DNA of 64,000 nt, taken from assembly GCA_020060215.1 (NCBI GenBank), contig JAGVAP010000143.1, positions 3,116 through 67,115 of the forward strand, in the 5' to 3' direction. The stretch comes from Deltaproteobacteria bacterium. GTDB taxonomy: Bacteria; Desulfobacterota; DSM-4660; Desulfatiglandales; HGW-15. The notes under the pieces are model-generated. The model saw only the letters and a list, made by a program, of their open reading frames with translations. It made no database searches and was not told the origin of the DNA. Shown here in pieces: positions 1 through 8,146 of this stretch. The translations under genes were made by a program, and so were the position numbers. The number at the start of each line of letters is the position of its first letter. The stretch's first letter is position 1.

Positions 1-1
1 C

Positions 2-1375
2 GGCGGCGAGTGCATTCCATCCATCCCAGGCCCTACACTGCGGGTGGACCCGGCAGATACCACGCTGACGGTCAACCTGAGAAACACGCTGGGTGAGCCG
101 GTCTCCCTGCAGATCCTCGGCCAGCAGCTCGCGGACAACGGCGGTCCTGTATGGGATAACGGCGCGGCTGGGATAAGGACTGACTTCACCCTCCGGGTGA
201 GATCGTTCAGCCATGAAGCGGCGCCAGGCGGATCGGCTACGTATACATGGGGGACTACAACCAACCCATTCAAGACCGGAACCTGGCAAATCCAGAGCGC
301 AACCGATGTCGCCAAGCAGGTACAGATGGGGCTTTCCGCACCCGTCATCAAAGATGCCGCCCTGGGAGTGGCTTACCCGGACAACCCCGCCACCCCTTTG
401 GACGAGAGCGTGCCATATGACCGGGAGGTGATCCTCGTATTCCAGGAGATCGATCCGGATATCCACGCAGCGGTGGCAGCCGGCACCTACGGCCCCGGCG
501 GAACGGTCACCAGCAACTCCCACCGGGATCCCGCGTATTTTCTGATCAACGGCATGGCGTATCCCAATCCGGGCCTCAATCCCCTCAATGCGGTGACGCC
601 GGTCAGTGTCGGGGAACGGGCCCTGATCCGTTTCATCAACGCCGGGGGAGAGAACCATGTGCCCCTGGTCCTGAACAACTACCTGCAGTGGGTGGCCGAA
701 GACGGAATCCCGTTGAAGTTCCCGCAGGAGCGCTACGGACTGGAGCTCAACCCCGGCAAGACGCTGGACGCCATTTTTGCACCGACCGACCCTGGAAAGG
801 TTGCTCTGCTGGACGGCAGGTTGAACCTGACCAACGCGGGCATCTCCCCCGGGGGCATGCTTGCCTATCTCAACGTGGGCAGCGCGCCGGGCTCGGACAT
901 CGTTACCCTGGGCAGCGTTGTCCATGATCCGGTGGCGCAAACCCTCATGGTGGTGGCCAACTCATCCAGCGAGCCCAATGTGCAGCTCACGGCCCAGGGT
1001 TACGGGCTGCTTAACTGGAGGTCATGGTTGAATCCGCCCATCTACCGAACCACGTTCTCAAACGTGCCGACCAGGCCGACCAGCGTCTTCGTAACGAGCA
1101 GCGGGGGCGGATCCGCCACCTACAACTTCCCGGTTGCGGACACGGTCACGATCCAGAACGTCTCTTACAGCACGGCCTCGGGAGGGACTCTGGCGATCGT
1201 GGCCACTTCCTCGAACCAACCGGCGGCCATCCTCACGGCCCCGGGGTATGGTGCCTTGGGGTGGAAATCGTGGCTGAACTTCTATCGCACCACCTTTACA
1301 GAGATCGGCGCCAAGCCGACCAGTGTGACCGTCGTCAGCAGCAGCGGCGGCTCGGATACGAAGACGGTGCCGTGA
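2..1375 (+). CDS. Multicopper-oxidase-like exported protein with degenerate copper sites and two C-terminal repeats (5' truncated)
   Basis: The frame is open to the left edge, so the start and any signal peptide lie outside the window. The first residues (PGPTLRV, then LTVNLRN and EPVSLQILGQ) match the first cupredoxin domain of multicopper oxidases; SATYTWG, GTWQIQSA and QVQMGL follow, and a second cupredoxin-like part contains GERALIRFINAG, AEDGIPL and LDGRLNLTNA. The usual copper ligands are missing: the HxHG position reads QILG (codons at 110-121) and the WYHSH position reads WQIQSA (about 285-302). Two ~80-residue repeats (896-1372) end the protein and match those of the protease at 2148. 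Electron transfer to oxygen therefore looks unlikely; a binding or structural role is inferred. The fold assignment is firm and the loss of function moderately so. Confidence 0.75.
   Translation, partial: GGECIPSIPGPTLRVDPADTTLTVNLRNTLGEPVSLQILGQQLADNGGPVWDNGAAGIRTDFTLRVRSFSHEAAPGGSATYTWGTTTNPFKTGTWQIQSATDVAKQVQMGLSAPVIKDAALGVAYPDNPATPLDESVPYDREVILVFQEIDPDIHAAVAAGTYGPGGTVTSNSHRDPAYFLINGMAYPNPGLNPLNAVTPVSVGERALIRFINAGGENHVPLVLNNYLQWVAEDGIPLKFPQERYGLELNPGKTLDAIFAPTDPGKVALLDGRLNLTNAGISPGGMLAYLNVGSAPGSDIVTLGSVVHDPVAQTLMVVANSSSEPNVQLTAQGYGLLNWRSWLNPPIYRTTFSNVPTRPTSVFVTSSGGGSATYNFPVADTVTIQNVSYSTASGGTLAIVATSSNQPAAILTAPGYGALGWKSWLNFYRTTFTEIGAKPTSVTVVSSSGGSDTKTVP
896..1372 (+). repeat. Two tandem ~80-residue C-terminal repeat units in the oxidase-like protein
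   Basis: Unit 1 covers 896-1138 (81 codons) and unit 2 covers 1139-1372 (78 codons). Each has the order TLxVVAxSS, LTAxGYGxLxWxSWL, YRTTF, PTSVxVxSSxGGS. The same module occurs four times at 3699-4649. The alternating pattern and Gly/Ser/Thr richness suggest a beta-rich extracellular module. Confidence 0.85.
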
Positions 1376-1386
1376 GTCCGGCTGCG

Positions 1387-1434
1387 GGCCGGAGATCGGG
1401 GGGCAGAGCGGGAGCACCCTGATCTCCGGTCTTT
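1387..1434 (+). terminator. Possible terminator hairpin after the oxidase-like gene
   Basis: GGCCGGAGATC at 1387-1397 pairs with GATCTCCGGTC at 1421-1431 (one G-T pair) around a 23-base loop. Only three T residues follow, so this is a weak terminator at best. The rest of the 1376-1634 gap shows nothing I recognise. Confidence 0.3.
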
Positions 1435-1634
1435 GCGGATCTTTTCCACATCTTCGGAACATTCCCCACAGCCAGAAACCTCTATTCGGCCCCTCCATTC
1501 AGAAAACTGGAGACCGGCGCTCGCCCTCAGGCTGGAAGATCGAGAGCCGCCGGGCTCAAAGCGGGAACGAAGCGGGATCCTTTGCGGACGGTATTTGCCA
1601 AAGAGACGAACTCACGAAATCCGGGGGTGGAATA

Positions 1635-2096
1635 ATGAAAAAGGCAAGACTGTTTTCCTTTTGGATAGCATTGATGACGATTTTCCTGTTCGTTGGTCTT
1701 CTGCTGCCCAGGGTCGGCGCTGCTGTGGAGGACAGGCAAGTCGAAACGGCCTCGGTGTATGACGAGGTGGAGAAAAAATGGGGAATAAAGCCTCTCCATA
1801 TCAGGCTGACCGGTGCGGAACACTTCCTCGATTTCCGCTACCTGGTCGTCGACGCGGAGAAGGCAAAACTCGTCACTCACAAGAAGAAGAAGGCCATCCT
1901 CATCGATGAGGAGACGGGCGAGAGATACCACGTGACCATGACCAAGATCGGCGCGATGAGGGGGACGACGACCGATCCCAAGCCCGATAAGCGATACTTC
2001 ATCCTGTTTACGAACACGGATCAGTGCATCAAGCGGGGCAAGACGGTTACGGTGATGATCGACGACTGCAAGGTTGAGAACCTGAAGGTGGAATAA
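1635..2096 (+). CDS. Small exported protein of unknown function
   Basis: 153 residues. The first ~30 form a typical signal peptide (MKKARLFSFW, a hydrophobic stretch, then a cleavage-like VGAA). The mature part is mixed alpha/beta and lysine-rich, with HIRLTGAEHFLDFRYLVVD near residues 55-73, a KKKK run near 84 and two cysteines (DQC and DDC) in the last 25 residues that could pair. I do not recognise the family. It lies between the copper-oxidase-like gene and the exported protease, so a periplasmic or cell-surface location is inferred. A GGGGTGG stretch sits just before the ATG. Confidence 0.7.
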   Translation: MKKARLFSFWIALMTIFLFVGLLLPRVGAAVEDRQVETASVYDEVEKKWGIKPLHIRLTGAEHFLDFRYLVVDAEKAKLVTHKKKKAILIDEETGERYHVTMTKIGAMRGTTTDPKPDKRYFILFTNTDQCIKRGKTVTVMIDDCKVENLKVE

Positions 2097-2147
2097 CCGG
2101 AAAGCGGAAGGCGGAAGGCGGAGTGAAGACGATAATCGGGGTGCGCC

Positions 2148-4652
2148 ATGCGAAATAAAAAGGTGCTAGGAATTCGGGAAATGGACGGCACGAATACGGG
2201 AGAAATGATAAAGAGGATAACATCCGGAATTCGGATTCTGCATTCGTGGATTAGGCTATTCTTTCACTCCGCATCCCGCACTCCCCACTCCGTGCTCTTC
2301 ATCTTGGCTCTTTCAGTGTTCTTGGTCGGAGGCCCGTCCCACGCGGGGGTGATCGAGCCGACGCTTGACCGCAAGCTGCAGACGGCCAGGCCTGATGAGA
2401 AGGTGCCGATCATCGTCACCTTCTCCGGTGAAGCGGATCTTTCAGGCTTCACGGCAAGGAACAGGGGCGTTCGCCGCTCACGCATGATCAGGGCACTCAA
2501 ATCGAGATACGAAACCAACCTTACCCGAAGCAGCGTCAAGGACCTGTTGCCAAGTACGCAGGTCGACCGACGAGAGGCAGGGGTCCGACCTTTATGGTTG
2601 ATCAACGGACTTGCGTTGAAGGCCGGGCCGCACTTGATCCGAAGAATCGCCGGAAAACCGTGGGTGGAATCGGTGCGCTTGGACCAGACGATCCAAGCCC
2701 CCCCTGTCGTCACGACATGGGACGCCGTTCCTGAATGGAACCTGGATGCGATCCGTGCCCGGGACCTCTGGAACATGGGATACACCGGGCAAGGGGTTGT
2801 CGTCGCATGTGTGGACACGGGGGTCGATGGGGATCACCCCGATCTCGTCGGCCGGTGGAGAGGAGGGACCAACAGCTGGTTCGACGCCAACGATCCCGAT
2901 TTCGACCCGGTCCTGGATAGCCAGCCGTACGATCCGATCGGACATGGGACCGGTGTCATGGGCATCATGGTAGGGGGAGATGCCGGCGGGACCAGCATCG
3001 GCGTGGCGCCGAACGCACAGTGGATCGCGGCCAAGATCTTCAACAGCCAAGGTGTGGCTCTGGAGAGTGAGATCCATGCGGCCCTGCAATGGCTCCTGGA
3101 TCCGGATGGGGACCCCGAAACGGACGACAGTCCGGAAATCGTAAACAACTCCTGGGGTTTCGGCAACAACCCGGACGTGTGCGTGGAGGAAGTGGGTGCG
3201 GTTTCGTTCCACACAGACGTCCGGATCCTGCGGCAGGCCGGGATAGCGGTCGTTTTCTCGGCCGGAAACAACGGACCATCCCCATATACCAGCCAGAGCC
3301 CTGCGAACTTCCCGGAGAGTTTCTCGGTAGGAGCTTCCAATGAACTCCTCGAGGTCGCCGATTTCAGCTCGAGAGGACCCTCAGCCTGCAGCGGGTCCGT
3401 TTACCCCCACGTGGTAGCCCCCGGAGAACGGGCCTCCTACCCGTACGGAATCAAGAGCGCCGACGTCTATCTCGGGGTCCCGAATCCCTACGCCTACTAT
3501 GCCGGTACCAGCTTTTCCGCCCCTCATGCCGCAGGCGCCATGGCGCTCCTCCTGAGTGCGTTCCCCAGCCTCACCCCCTATCAGTTGGAGACAGCCATCA
3601 CTTCATCTGCCGTGGACCTCGGCATAGCGGGTCCGGACAACGATTATGGGTACGGACATCTGGATGTCCTGGGGGCGCTTCAGGCCGTCCAAGGTTTCGA
3701 CGCCGTGAGCATCCAGGACCTGGTTCATGACCCCGGGCTGCAGACGCTGACCGTGGTGGCCACATCCACGGAGCAGCCGGGTGTGACACTTGCTGCGGAA
3801 GGGCTTGGGCCGCTGAACTGGAAGAGCTGGCTCAACTTTTACCGGAACACCTTCACAGGTGTGACCCTCCCGCCCCAATCGGTGACGGTGGTCAGCAGCG
3901 CCGGAGGTTCGGACACGAGGACATTGCCACCATCGGACACGGTGAGCATCGCGAGCGCAACGTACGATGCCGCTGCGCGGACGTTCACGGTGGTGGCCAC
4001 TTCATCGGATCAGCCTGATGTGAACTTGAACGCAGTAGGATTCGGGCCCCTGTACTGGAAGAGCTGGTTGGGTTTTTACCGGAGTACCTTTTCCGGGATC
4101 GAGAACCATCCCTCCTCGGTCACGGTTGCGAGCTCCGGCGGCGGGTCGGATACCCTGATGCTGCCGCCGCCCGATGCGGTGAGCATCGCGAGCGCGACGT
4201 ACGATGCCGCTGCGCGGACGTTCACGGTGGTGGCCACTTCATCGGATCAGCCTGATGTGACCTTGAGCGCAGTAGGATTCGGGCCGCTGAACTGGAAGAG
4301 CTGGTTGGGTTTTTACCGGAGTACCTTTTCCGGGATCGGTACCGCCCCAGCATCGGTGACCGTAGCGAGCTCCGGCGGCGGGTCGGATACCCTGATGCTG
4401 CCGCCGCCCGATGCGGTGAGCATAACGAGCGCCGCATACGATACCGCCGCGCAGACGCTCACCGTAATTGCCACCTCGTCGGATCAACCCGCGGTGACGT
4501 TGACCGCCGATGGTCTCGGCGCCCTGGAGTGGAAGAGCTGGAAGAATTTCTATCGTAAAACCTTTACGGGCATCGCAAGTCCGCCGGCGTCGGTGACGGT
4601 TGTAAGCAGCGGCGGAGGCATGGATGTCGAAGCAGTAGGGAGTATGCAGTAG
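2148..4652 (+). CDS. Exported subtilisin-family (S8) serine protease with four C-terminal repeats
   Basis: 834 residues from the first ATG. An inhibitor-type propeptide (KVPIIVTFSG to about residue 185) precedes the catalytic domain. The triad is visible: Asp in VDTGVDGDHPD (residue 223), His in GHGTGVMG (266) and Ser in GTSFSAPH (455), with the oxyanion Asn in SAGNNGPS. Four 79-residue repeats fill residues ~518-834. The start is uncertain: 2148-2290 contains spacer-like short repeats (CCGCATCCCGCACTCCCC type), and GTG 2292 or ATG 2202 would still give a hydrophobic export signal ending near PSHAG. It shares its repeat module with the oxidase-like protein at 2-1375, which suggests both are anchored to, or assembled with, the same partner. 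The type II secretion genes at 18-31 kb are a plausible export route. Confidence 0.9.
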   Translation: MRNKKVLGIREMDGTNTGEMIKRITSGIRILHSWIRLFFHSASRTPHSVLFILALSVFLVGGPSHAGVIEPTLDRKLQTARPDEKVPIIVTFSGEADLSGFTARNRGVRRSRMIRALKSRYETNLTRSSVKDLLPSTQVDRREAGVRPLWLINGLALKAGPHLIRRIAGKPWVESVRLDQTIQAPPVVTTWDAVPEWNLDAIRARDLWNMGYTGQGVVVACVDTGVDGDHPDLVGRWRGGTNSWFDANDPDFDPVLDSQPYDPIGHGTGVMGIMVGGDAGGTSIGVAPNAQWIAAKIFNSQGVALESEIHAALQWLLDPDGDPETDDSPEIVNNSWGFGNNPDVCVEEVGAVSFHTDVRILRQAGIAVVFSAGNNGPSPYTSQSPANFPESFSVGASNELLEVADFSSRGPSACSGSVYPHVVAPGERASYPYGIKSADVYLGVPNPYAYYAGTSFSAPHAAGAMALLLSAFPSLTPYQLETAITSSAVDLGIAGPDNDYGYGHLDVLGALQAVQGFDAVSIQDLVHDPGLQTLTVVATSTEQPGVTLAAEGLGPLNWKSWLNFYRNTFTGVTLPPQSVTVVSSAGGSDTRTLPPSDTVSIASATYDAAARTFTVVATSSDQPDVNLNAVGFGPLYWKSWLGFYRSTFSGIENHPSSVTVASSGGGSDTLMLPPPDAVSIASATYDAAARTFTVVATSSDQPDVTLSAVGFGPLNWKSWLGFYRSTFSGIGTAPASVTVASSGGGSDTLMLPPPDAVSITSAAYDTAAQTLTVIATSSDQPAVTLTADGLGALEWKSWKNFYRKTFTGIASPPASVTVVSSGGGMDVEAVGSMQ
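3699..4649 (+). repeat. Four tandem 79-codon repeats at the C-terminus of the protease
   Basis: Units start at 3699, 3936, 4173 and 4410, each 237 bp. Units 2 and 3 are almost identical at the DNA level for long stretches (for example around the shared GACGTTCACGGTGGTGGCC), which indicates a recent in-frame duplication. Units 1 and 4 are more diverged. The conserved core is TLTVVATSSxQPxVxL, LxWKSWLxFYRxTF and SVTVxSSxGGSDT. Confidence 0.9.
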
Positions 4653-4689
4653 GCGGTATGCAGCTAAAACCAAGAAAGGAGATGTGAGT

Positions 4690-5415
4690 ATGAAGGGAAA
4701 GAATCTGATCGTTGGAATGGCGGCCATGGTGTTCATTGCGGTGTACCCTGTTTCTGGTCCTGCTGCGGAACCCGATATCTCCACCCTTCCCAAACACAAG
4801 CAGGAGGAATGGAAGCGCGTCAAGAGCGGCATGGATCGGGAATACAATGTCTGCAGGGAGCACTGCGGCGGTGAAAAGAGCTGCCTGGACAAATGCACAC
4901 AGGCCTATGAAAGCAGGTTGCAGAAGGAGTTTCAGAAGCTCCAAACGGCGGAACCAAACCCTCCTGAAAATGACATCCAGAAGGCGGCTGCCTGTCCTTT
5001 CTGCGGTATGGACCGGCAGAAGTTCGCCCATTCCAGGGTTTTCATCCAGTACGATGACGGCTCGATCCTCGGGACCTGCTCCATCCATTGTGCGGCAGCC
5101 GACATGGCCGTGAACCTGGACAAGAGCCCGGCGGCGATCTGGGTGGGCGACTACAACAACCGCAAGCTGATCGATGCGGAGAAGGCATTCTGGGTCATGG
5201 GCGGAAAAAAGATGGGGGTCATGACCAAGAGGGCCAAATGGGCCTTCGGGAACGGGGATGCGGCCGAGCAGTTCATGCTCCTGGAAGGCGGGCAAGCTGT
5301 GACCTTCGACGAAGCGATGAGGGCGGCCTATGAAGACATGTACGAGGACACGAAGATGATCAGGGAGAGGCGGAAGGCCAAACGGATGCAGATGAAGGCG
5401 GGGAATCAGCATTGA
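4690..5415 (+). CDS. Exported NosL-like copper-binding protein with an N-terminal Cys-rich helix region
   Basis: 241 residues from ATG 4690, chosen over GTG 4684 because AAAGGAG lies 8-9 bases upstream of the ATG. After a signal peptide (to about PAAEP) comes a charged helical stretch with CREHCGG and CLDKC, a two-pair Cys pattern. A NosL-type domain follows, starting with CPFCGMDR and containing FIQYDDGSILGTCSIHC and a DYNNRKLIDAEKAFWVMGG segment. NosL proteins deliver Cu(I) to periplasmic targets and the CxxCGM motif is the expected metal site. The charged, Met-containing C-terminus (KRMQMKAGNQH) may also bind metal. A second NosL-like gene follows at 5680. Confidence 0.8.
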   Translation: MKGKNLIVGMAAMVFIAVYPVSGPAAEPDISTLPKHKQEEWKRVKSGMDREYNVCREHCGGEKSCLDKCTQAYESRLQKEFQKLQTAEPNPPENDIQKAAACPFCGMDRQKFAHSRVFIQYDDGSILGTCSIHCAAADMAVNLDKSPAAIWVGDYNNRKLIDAEKAFWVMGGKKMGVMTKRAKWAFGNGDAAEQFMLLEGGQAVTFDEAMRAAYEDMYEDTKMIRERRKAKRMQMKAGNQH

Positions 5416-5480
5416 TATGACCTCGAAACCTTGGCCCTCCGGAACGGTCAGAGACGATTGGCTCAACCGGTCCTGCAAAG

Positions 5481-5595
5481 TTGGAATGATGGAAGGGTGG
5501 AATGATGAGTTTCGAAGCCATCTCTTAACGCCCTCATCACCAGGCTTTTGATTGTTCTTCCACAATATTCCATTATTCCAACACTCCAATATTCC
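5481..5595 (+). repeat. Armed octamer repeat element (GGAAT family)
   Basis: The left arm at 5481-5507 is built from TTGGAATGATGGAAGGG-type units. The right arm at 5557-5595 is built from complementary ATTCCATTATTCCAACACTCC-type units. About 50 bases of loop separate them. It fills most of the 264-base gap between the two NosL-like genes. Confidence 0.7.
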
Positions 5596-5679
5596 GGTTT
5601 TTCCGCCCCATGGACTTCATCCTCCGGGGTGCGTCAAAAACGGCCACTACCCGGTCGATACCGTAAAAAGGAGGCGACC

Positions 5680-6180
5680 ATGTTCCTGAAAAAGACGACT
5701 CCGTTTCATATCGTTTCCTGCCTCACCGTCTTCATCCTGCTGCTGTCTCCTGATCTCTCCTGGGGAGCGGAAAAGGTGCCGACCAAACCCTCCAAACAGG
5801 ACAAGTGTCCGGTCTGCGGGATGTTCGTCTACAAGTACCCGGAGTGGGTAGGTCAGATCGTGTTCAAGGACGGCTCGTATGCCTTCTTCGACGGGGCCAA
5901 AGATCTGTTCAAGTACTATTTCAATTTGAAGAAGTACAACCCTCAGAAAACCCGGGCAGATATCGAGAGCATCAGCGTCACCGAATACTACGATATCCAA
6001 CCGGTCGCCGCCCAGTCAGCCTGGTTCGTCGTCGGGAGCGATGTATACGGGCCCATGGGAAAAGAGCTCATCCCGGTATCGAACGAGACCGGGGCCCGGG
6101 AATTTTTGAAAGATCACAAGGGCAAGCGGATCCTCAGGTTCAAGGAAATCACACCGAGCATCCTCGAAAAGCTCGACTGA
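5680..6180 (+). CDS. NosL family protein
   Basis: 166 residues from ATG 5680, preceded by AAAAAGGAGGCGACC. The open frame extends upstream to 5548, but that part is repeat spacer and is excluded. The signal peptide runs to about LSWGAEK. KCPVCGMFVYKYPEW carries the CxxCGM metal motif. The following QIVFKDGSYAFFDGAKDLFKYYF, YYDIQPVAAQSAWFVVGS and DVYGPMGKELIP segments are typical of NosL-like domains. Probable periplasmic Cu(I) chaperone for the ABC and RND systems downstream. The next gene starts 9 bases after its stop. Confidence 0.85.
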   Translation: MFLKKTTPFHIVSCLTVFILLLSPDLSWGAEKVPTKPSKQDKCPVCGMFVYKYPEWVGQIVFKDGSYAFFDGAKDLFKYYFNLKKYNPQKTRADIESISVTEYYDIQPVAAQSAWFVVGSDVYGPMGKELIPVSNETGAREFLKDHKGKRILRFKEITPSILEKLD

Positions 6181-6189
6181 GCGGGTGCT

Positions 6190-6594
6190 GTGCGTAAATC
6201 GACCATCTACTTCATGGCCCTGGGCATTTTGACGTTCCTGCTTGCAGCGGTGGTGGTCTTCTATCCTTTGACCCAAGCCGTTCGCTACCAAAGGGCTTTG
6301 CACGAGCAGAAAAACCTGGTTCATCATCTGATGCTTACGGATCTCTGCCTCTTTCCCGAAGCGAGATATGCGAGGCACCTGAGCCAGGCGGACCTCCACT
6401 CGGCCTTCCAGGATCACCCCAGAGCCATGGAGCACTTCCCGTCAGGCTCCCTGGTGCTCCCACCGCAACACCTGCTTGCAGCACGGCCAAGCGCAGTACA
6501 AGAAGGACGGACAGGATTAACGAGGATCTACAGGACGTCAAAAGACACAAAGCTCAAAGAAGCTACAGGTTTTCTTGATCAACCCGTATGGTAA
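6190..6594 (+). CDS. Small membrane-anchored protein of the NosL gene cluster, C-terminus overwritten by repeat DNA
   Basis: 134 residues from GTG 6190, 9 bases after the NosL stop. One transmembrane helix (residues ~7-27) is followed by a His-rich periplasmic stretch: LHEQKNLVHHL, then LFPEARYARHLSQADLHSAFQDHP and MEHFPSGSL. I recall similar short proteins beside NosL-type genes but know of no assigned function. From about residue 98 the coding sequence runs into repetitive DNA (GGACAGGATTAACGAGGAT at 6509-6527), so the last ~35 residues are probably not ancestral. A metal-sensing or metal-binding role is conceivable from the histidines. Confidence 0.6.
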   Translation: MRKSTIYFMALGILTFLLAAVVVFYPLTQAVRYQRALHEQKNLVHHLMLTDLCLFPEARYARHLSQADLHSAFQDHPRAMEHFPSGSLVLPPQHLLAARPSAVQEGRTGLTRIYRTSKDTKLKEATGFLDQPVW

Positions 6595-6661
6595 AGACCT
6601 CGTCCTTCCACTTTACGGCATAGGAACGAAATGGAAGCGTTCGAGTCTAAAACAAGATTGC

Positions 6662-6770
6662 TTCCCATCATTCCATCATTCCAATATTCCATTATTCCAA
6701 GGCCTATCCTGTCTATCCTGCCTGCCATGCCGAAGCCTGGGCGGAGGCAGGTTATCCTGTCTAAAAACTC
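6662..6770 (+). repeat. Repeat tract: solo ATTCC arm plus ATCCTGTC hairpin arms
   Basis: 6662-6699 consists of CCATCATTCCATCATTCCAA-type octamers with no clear partner arm nearby. 6704-6770 has ATCCTGTCTATCCTGCCTGCC on the left and GGCGGAGGCAGGTTATCCTG on the right. The ACAGGATT tract at 6511-6530, inside the preceding gene, is complementary to both. No promoter is evident in the 182-base gap. Confidence 0.6.
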
Positions 6771-6776
6771 TCTTCG

Positions 6777-7922
6777 GTGAAAGAAATGACGCGCTGGATC
6801 GAGCGCCAAAGATATTTCCTGGACTTCACCCTGTCTTCTCTCTGGAGGCGGAAGGGGAGAAATCTATCGCTGCTCATTGTATATACCCTGGTCGTCTTCA
6901 TGGTTGCATCCGTCATCTTTTTCACCAACGCGCTTCGCCGTCAGGCGTTGAGCATTCTGGAGGGATCTCCTGAAATGATCGTCCAGAGGCACGTCGGCGG
7001 AAGGCATGAGATGATTCCCGTCTCTTATGTCGAAGAGATCCGCAAGATCCGGGGCGCTGCATCGGCGCAACCCAGGCTCTGGGGCTACTACTATCATCCT
7101 GCGTCGCGGTCCAACTACACCATTATGGCGCCGGAAGAATTTCCGTTTTCAGTGGACGAAGTCAAGATTGGGGACGGGGTCCTGAGGACATGGGGGACGG
7201 CGAAGGGGAATGATCTCTATTTCAAGGAGTACAACGGTGAGCCTCTGGTCCTGAAGATCGCCGGTACGTTCAAGCAGACGACGGATCTGGTCTCATCCGA
7301 CCTCATCCTCATGTCCGAATCCGCGTTCAGGCGCATCGCGGGGGTGCCCGAAGGGTATGCAACGGATCTGACCGTGAAGATCAGGAACGGAAACGAGGCC
7401 CAAACCATTGCGGAAAAGCTCGTCCAGGCATTGCCGGACACACGACCGATCCTGAAGTCCGAGATCATCCGAACCTACAGCTCGGTTTTCGACTGGCGGA
7501 GCGGTTATGTCATCGTGCTCCTGACAGGCGCCTTTCTGGCTTTCTTCATTTTTACCTGGGACAAGGCCACCGGGTTGAGCGGAGAAGAAAAGGGGGAGAT
7601 CGGTATCCTCAAGGCGCTGGGCTGGGAGACCTCTGATGTCCTGATCATGAAGTTCTGGGAGGGAACCGCCGTCTCTCTTGCCGCGTTTCTGCTGGGTACG
7701 ATCACGGCCTTCATCCATGTCTTCCTTGCATCCGCCACCCTTTTTGAACACGCCTTGAAGGGATGGTCGGTCCTTTACCCGAAGTTCACGCTGACCCCCG
7801 CAGTGGATCTCTACCAGGTGGCGATCCTGTTTTTTCTCACGGTCGTCCCTTATACCTTCATGACCGTGATCCCGACGTGGAAGATCTCCATCATGGACCC
7901 GGATACGGTGATGAGAAATTGA
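6777..7922 (+). CDS. ABC transporter permease, FtsX/MacB family
   Basis: 381 residues from GTG 6777 (ATG 6786 is an alternative). The first transmembrane helix (residues ~30-50, SLLIVYTLVVFMVASVIFF) is followed by a ~190-residue periplasmic domain of MacB type. Three C-terminal helices come next, with FTWDKATGLSGEEKGEIGILKALGWET, the coupling-helix signature of FtsX permeases. It should pair with the ATPase at 8147. In NosL-containing clusters such ABC pairs are linked to copper or copper-protein maturation; that role is inferred from context. Its stop is followed directly by a repeat arm. Confidence 0.88.
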   Translation: MKEMTRWIERQRYFLDFTLSSLWRRKGRNLSLLIVYTLVVFMVASVIFFTNALRRQALSILEGSPEMIVQRHVGGRHEMIPVSYVEEIRKIRGAASAQPRLWGYYYHPASRSNYTIMAPEEFPFSVDEVKIGDGVLRTWGTAKGNDLYFKEYNGEPLVLKIAGTFKQTTDLVSSDLILMSESAFRRIAGVPEGYATDLTVKIRNGNEAQTIAEKLVQALPDTRPILKSEIIRTYSSVFDWRSGYVIVLLTGAFLAFFIFTWDKATGLSGEEKGEIGILKALGWETSDVLIMKFWEGTAVSLAAFLLGTITAFIHVFLASATLFEHALKGWSVLYPKFTLTPAVDLYQVAILFFLTVVPYTFMTVIPTWKISIMDPDTVMRN

Positions 7923-7925
7923 AAT

Positions 7926-8137
7926 CATGGAATGTTGGAATATTGGAATGATGGAATATTGGAACAGGCGAATGACGGGATCCATCTACCTCAATTTGAG
8001 AAGGCTGTTCCACCATTTGTATCGGCCGTCCTTCCCTCTCCTGTTTCTGCCGACTTTCGTTCCACCATTTCATTTTGCCGTTCCTCGTGTCGTATGATTC
8101 CACATTATTCCAACATTCCAACATTCCATTCTTCCGG
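7926..8137 (+). repeat. Armed octamer repeat element without a gene in its loop
   Basis: The left arm at 7926-7964 contains GGAATGTTGGAATATTGGAA units and the right arm at 8096-8137 contains CATTATTCCAACATTCCAAC units. About 130 bases of loop hold no gene I can recognise. The element fills the gap between the permease and its ATPase and ends 9 bases before the ATPase start codon. Confidence 0.75.
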
Positions 8138-8146
8138 TTCCTGGCC

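Noticed and set aside
2100..2290. Subtilase N-terminus as a genuine long signal region
   Set aside because: Much of 2148-2290 is made of short spacer-type repeats in frame, so the extra ~48 residues are not treated as an authentic domain, although the start codon cannot be settled.
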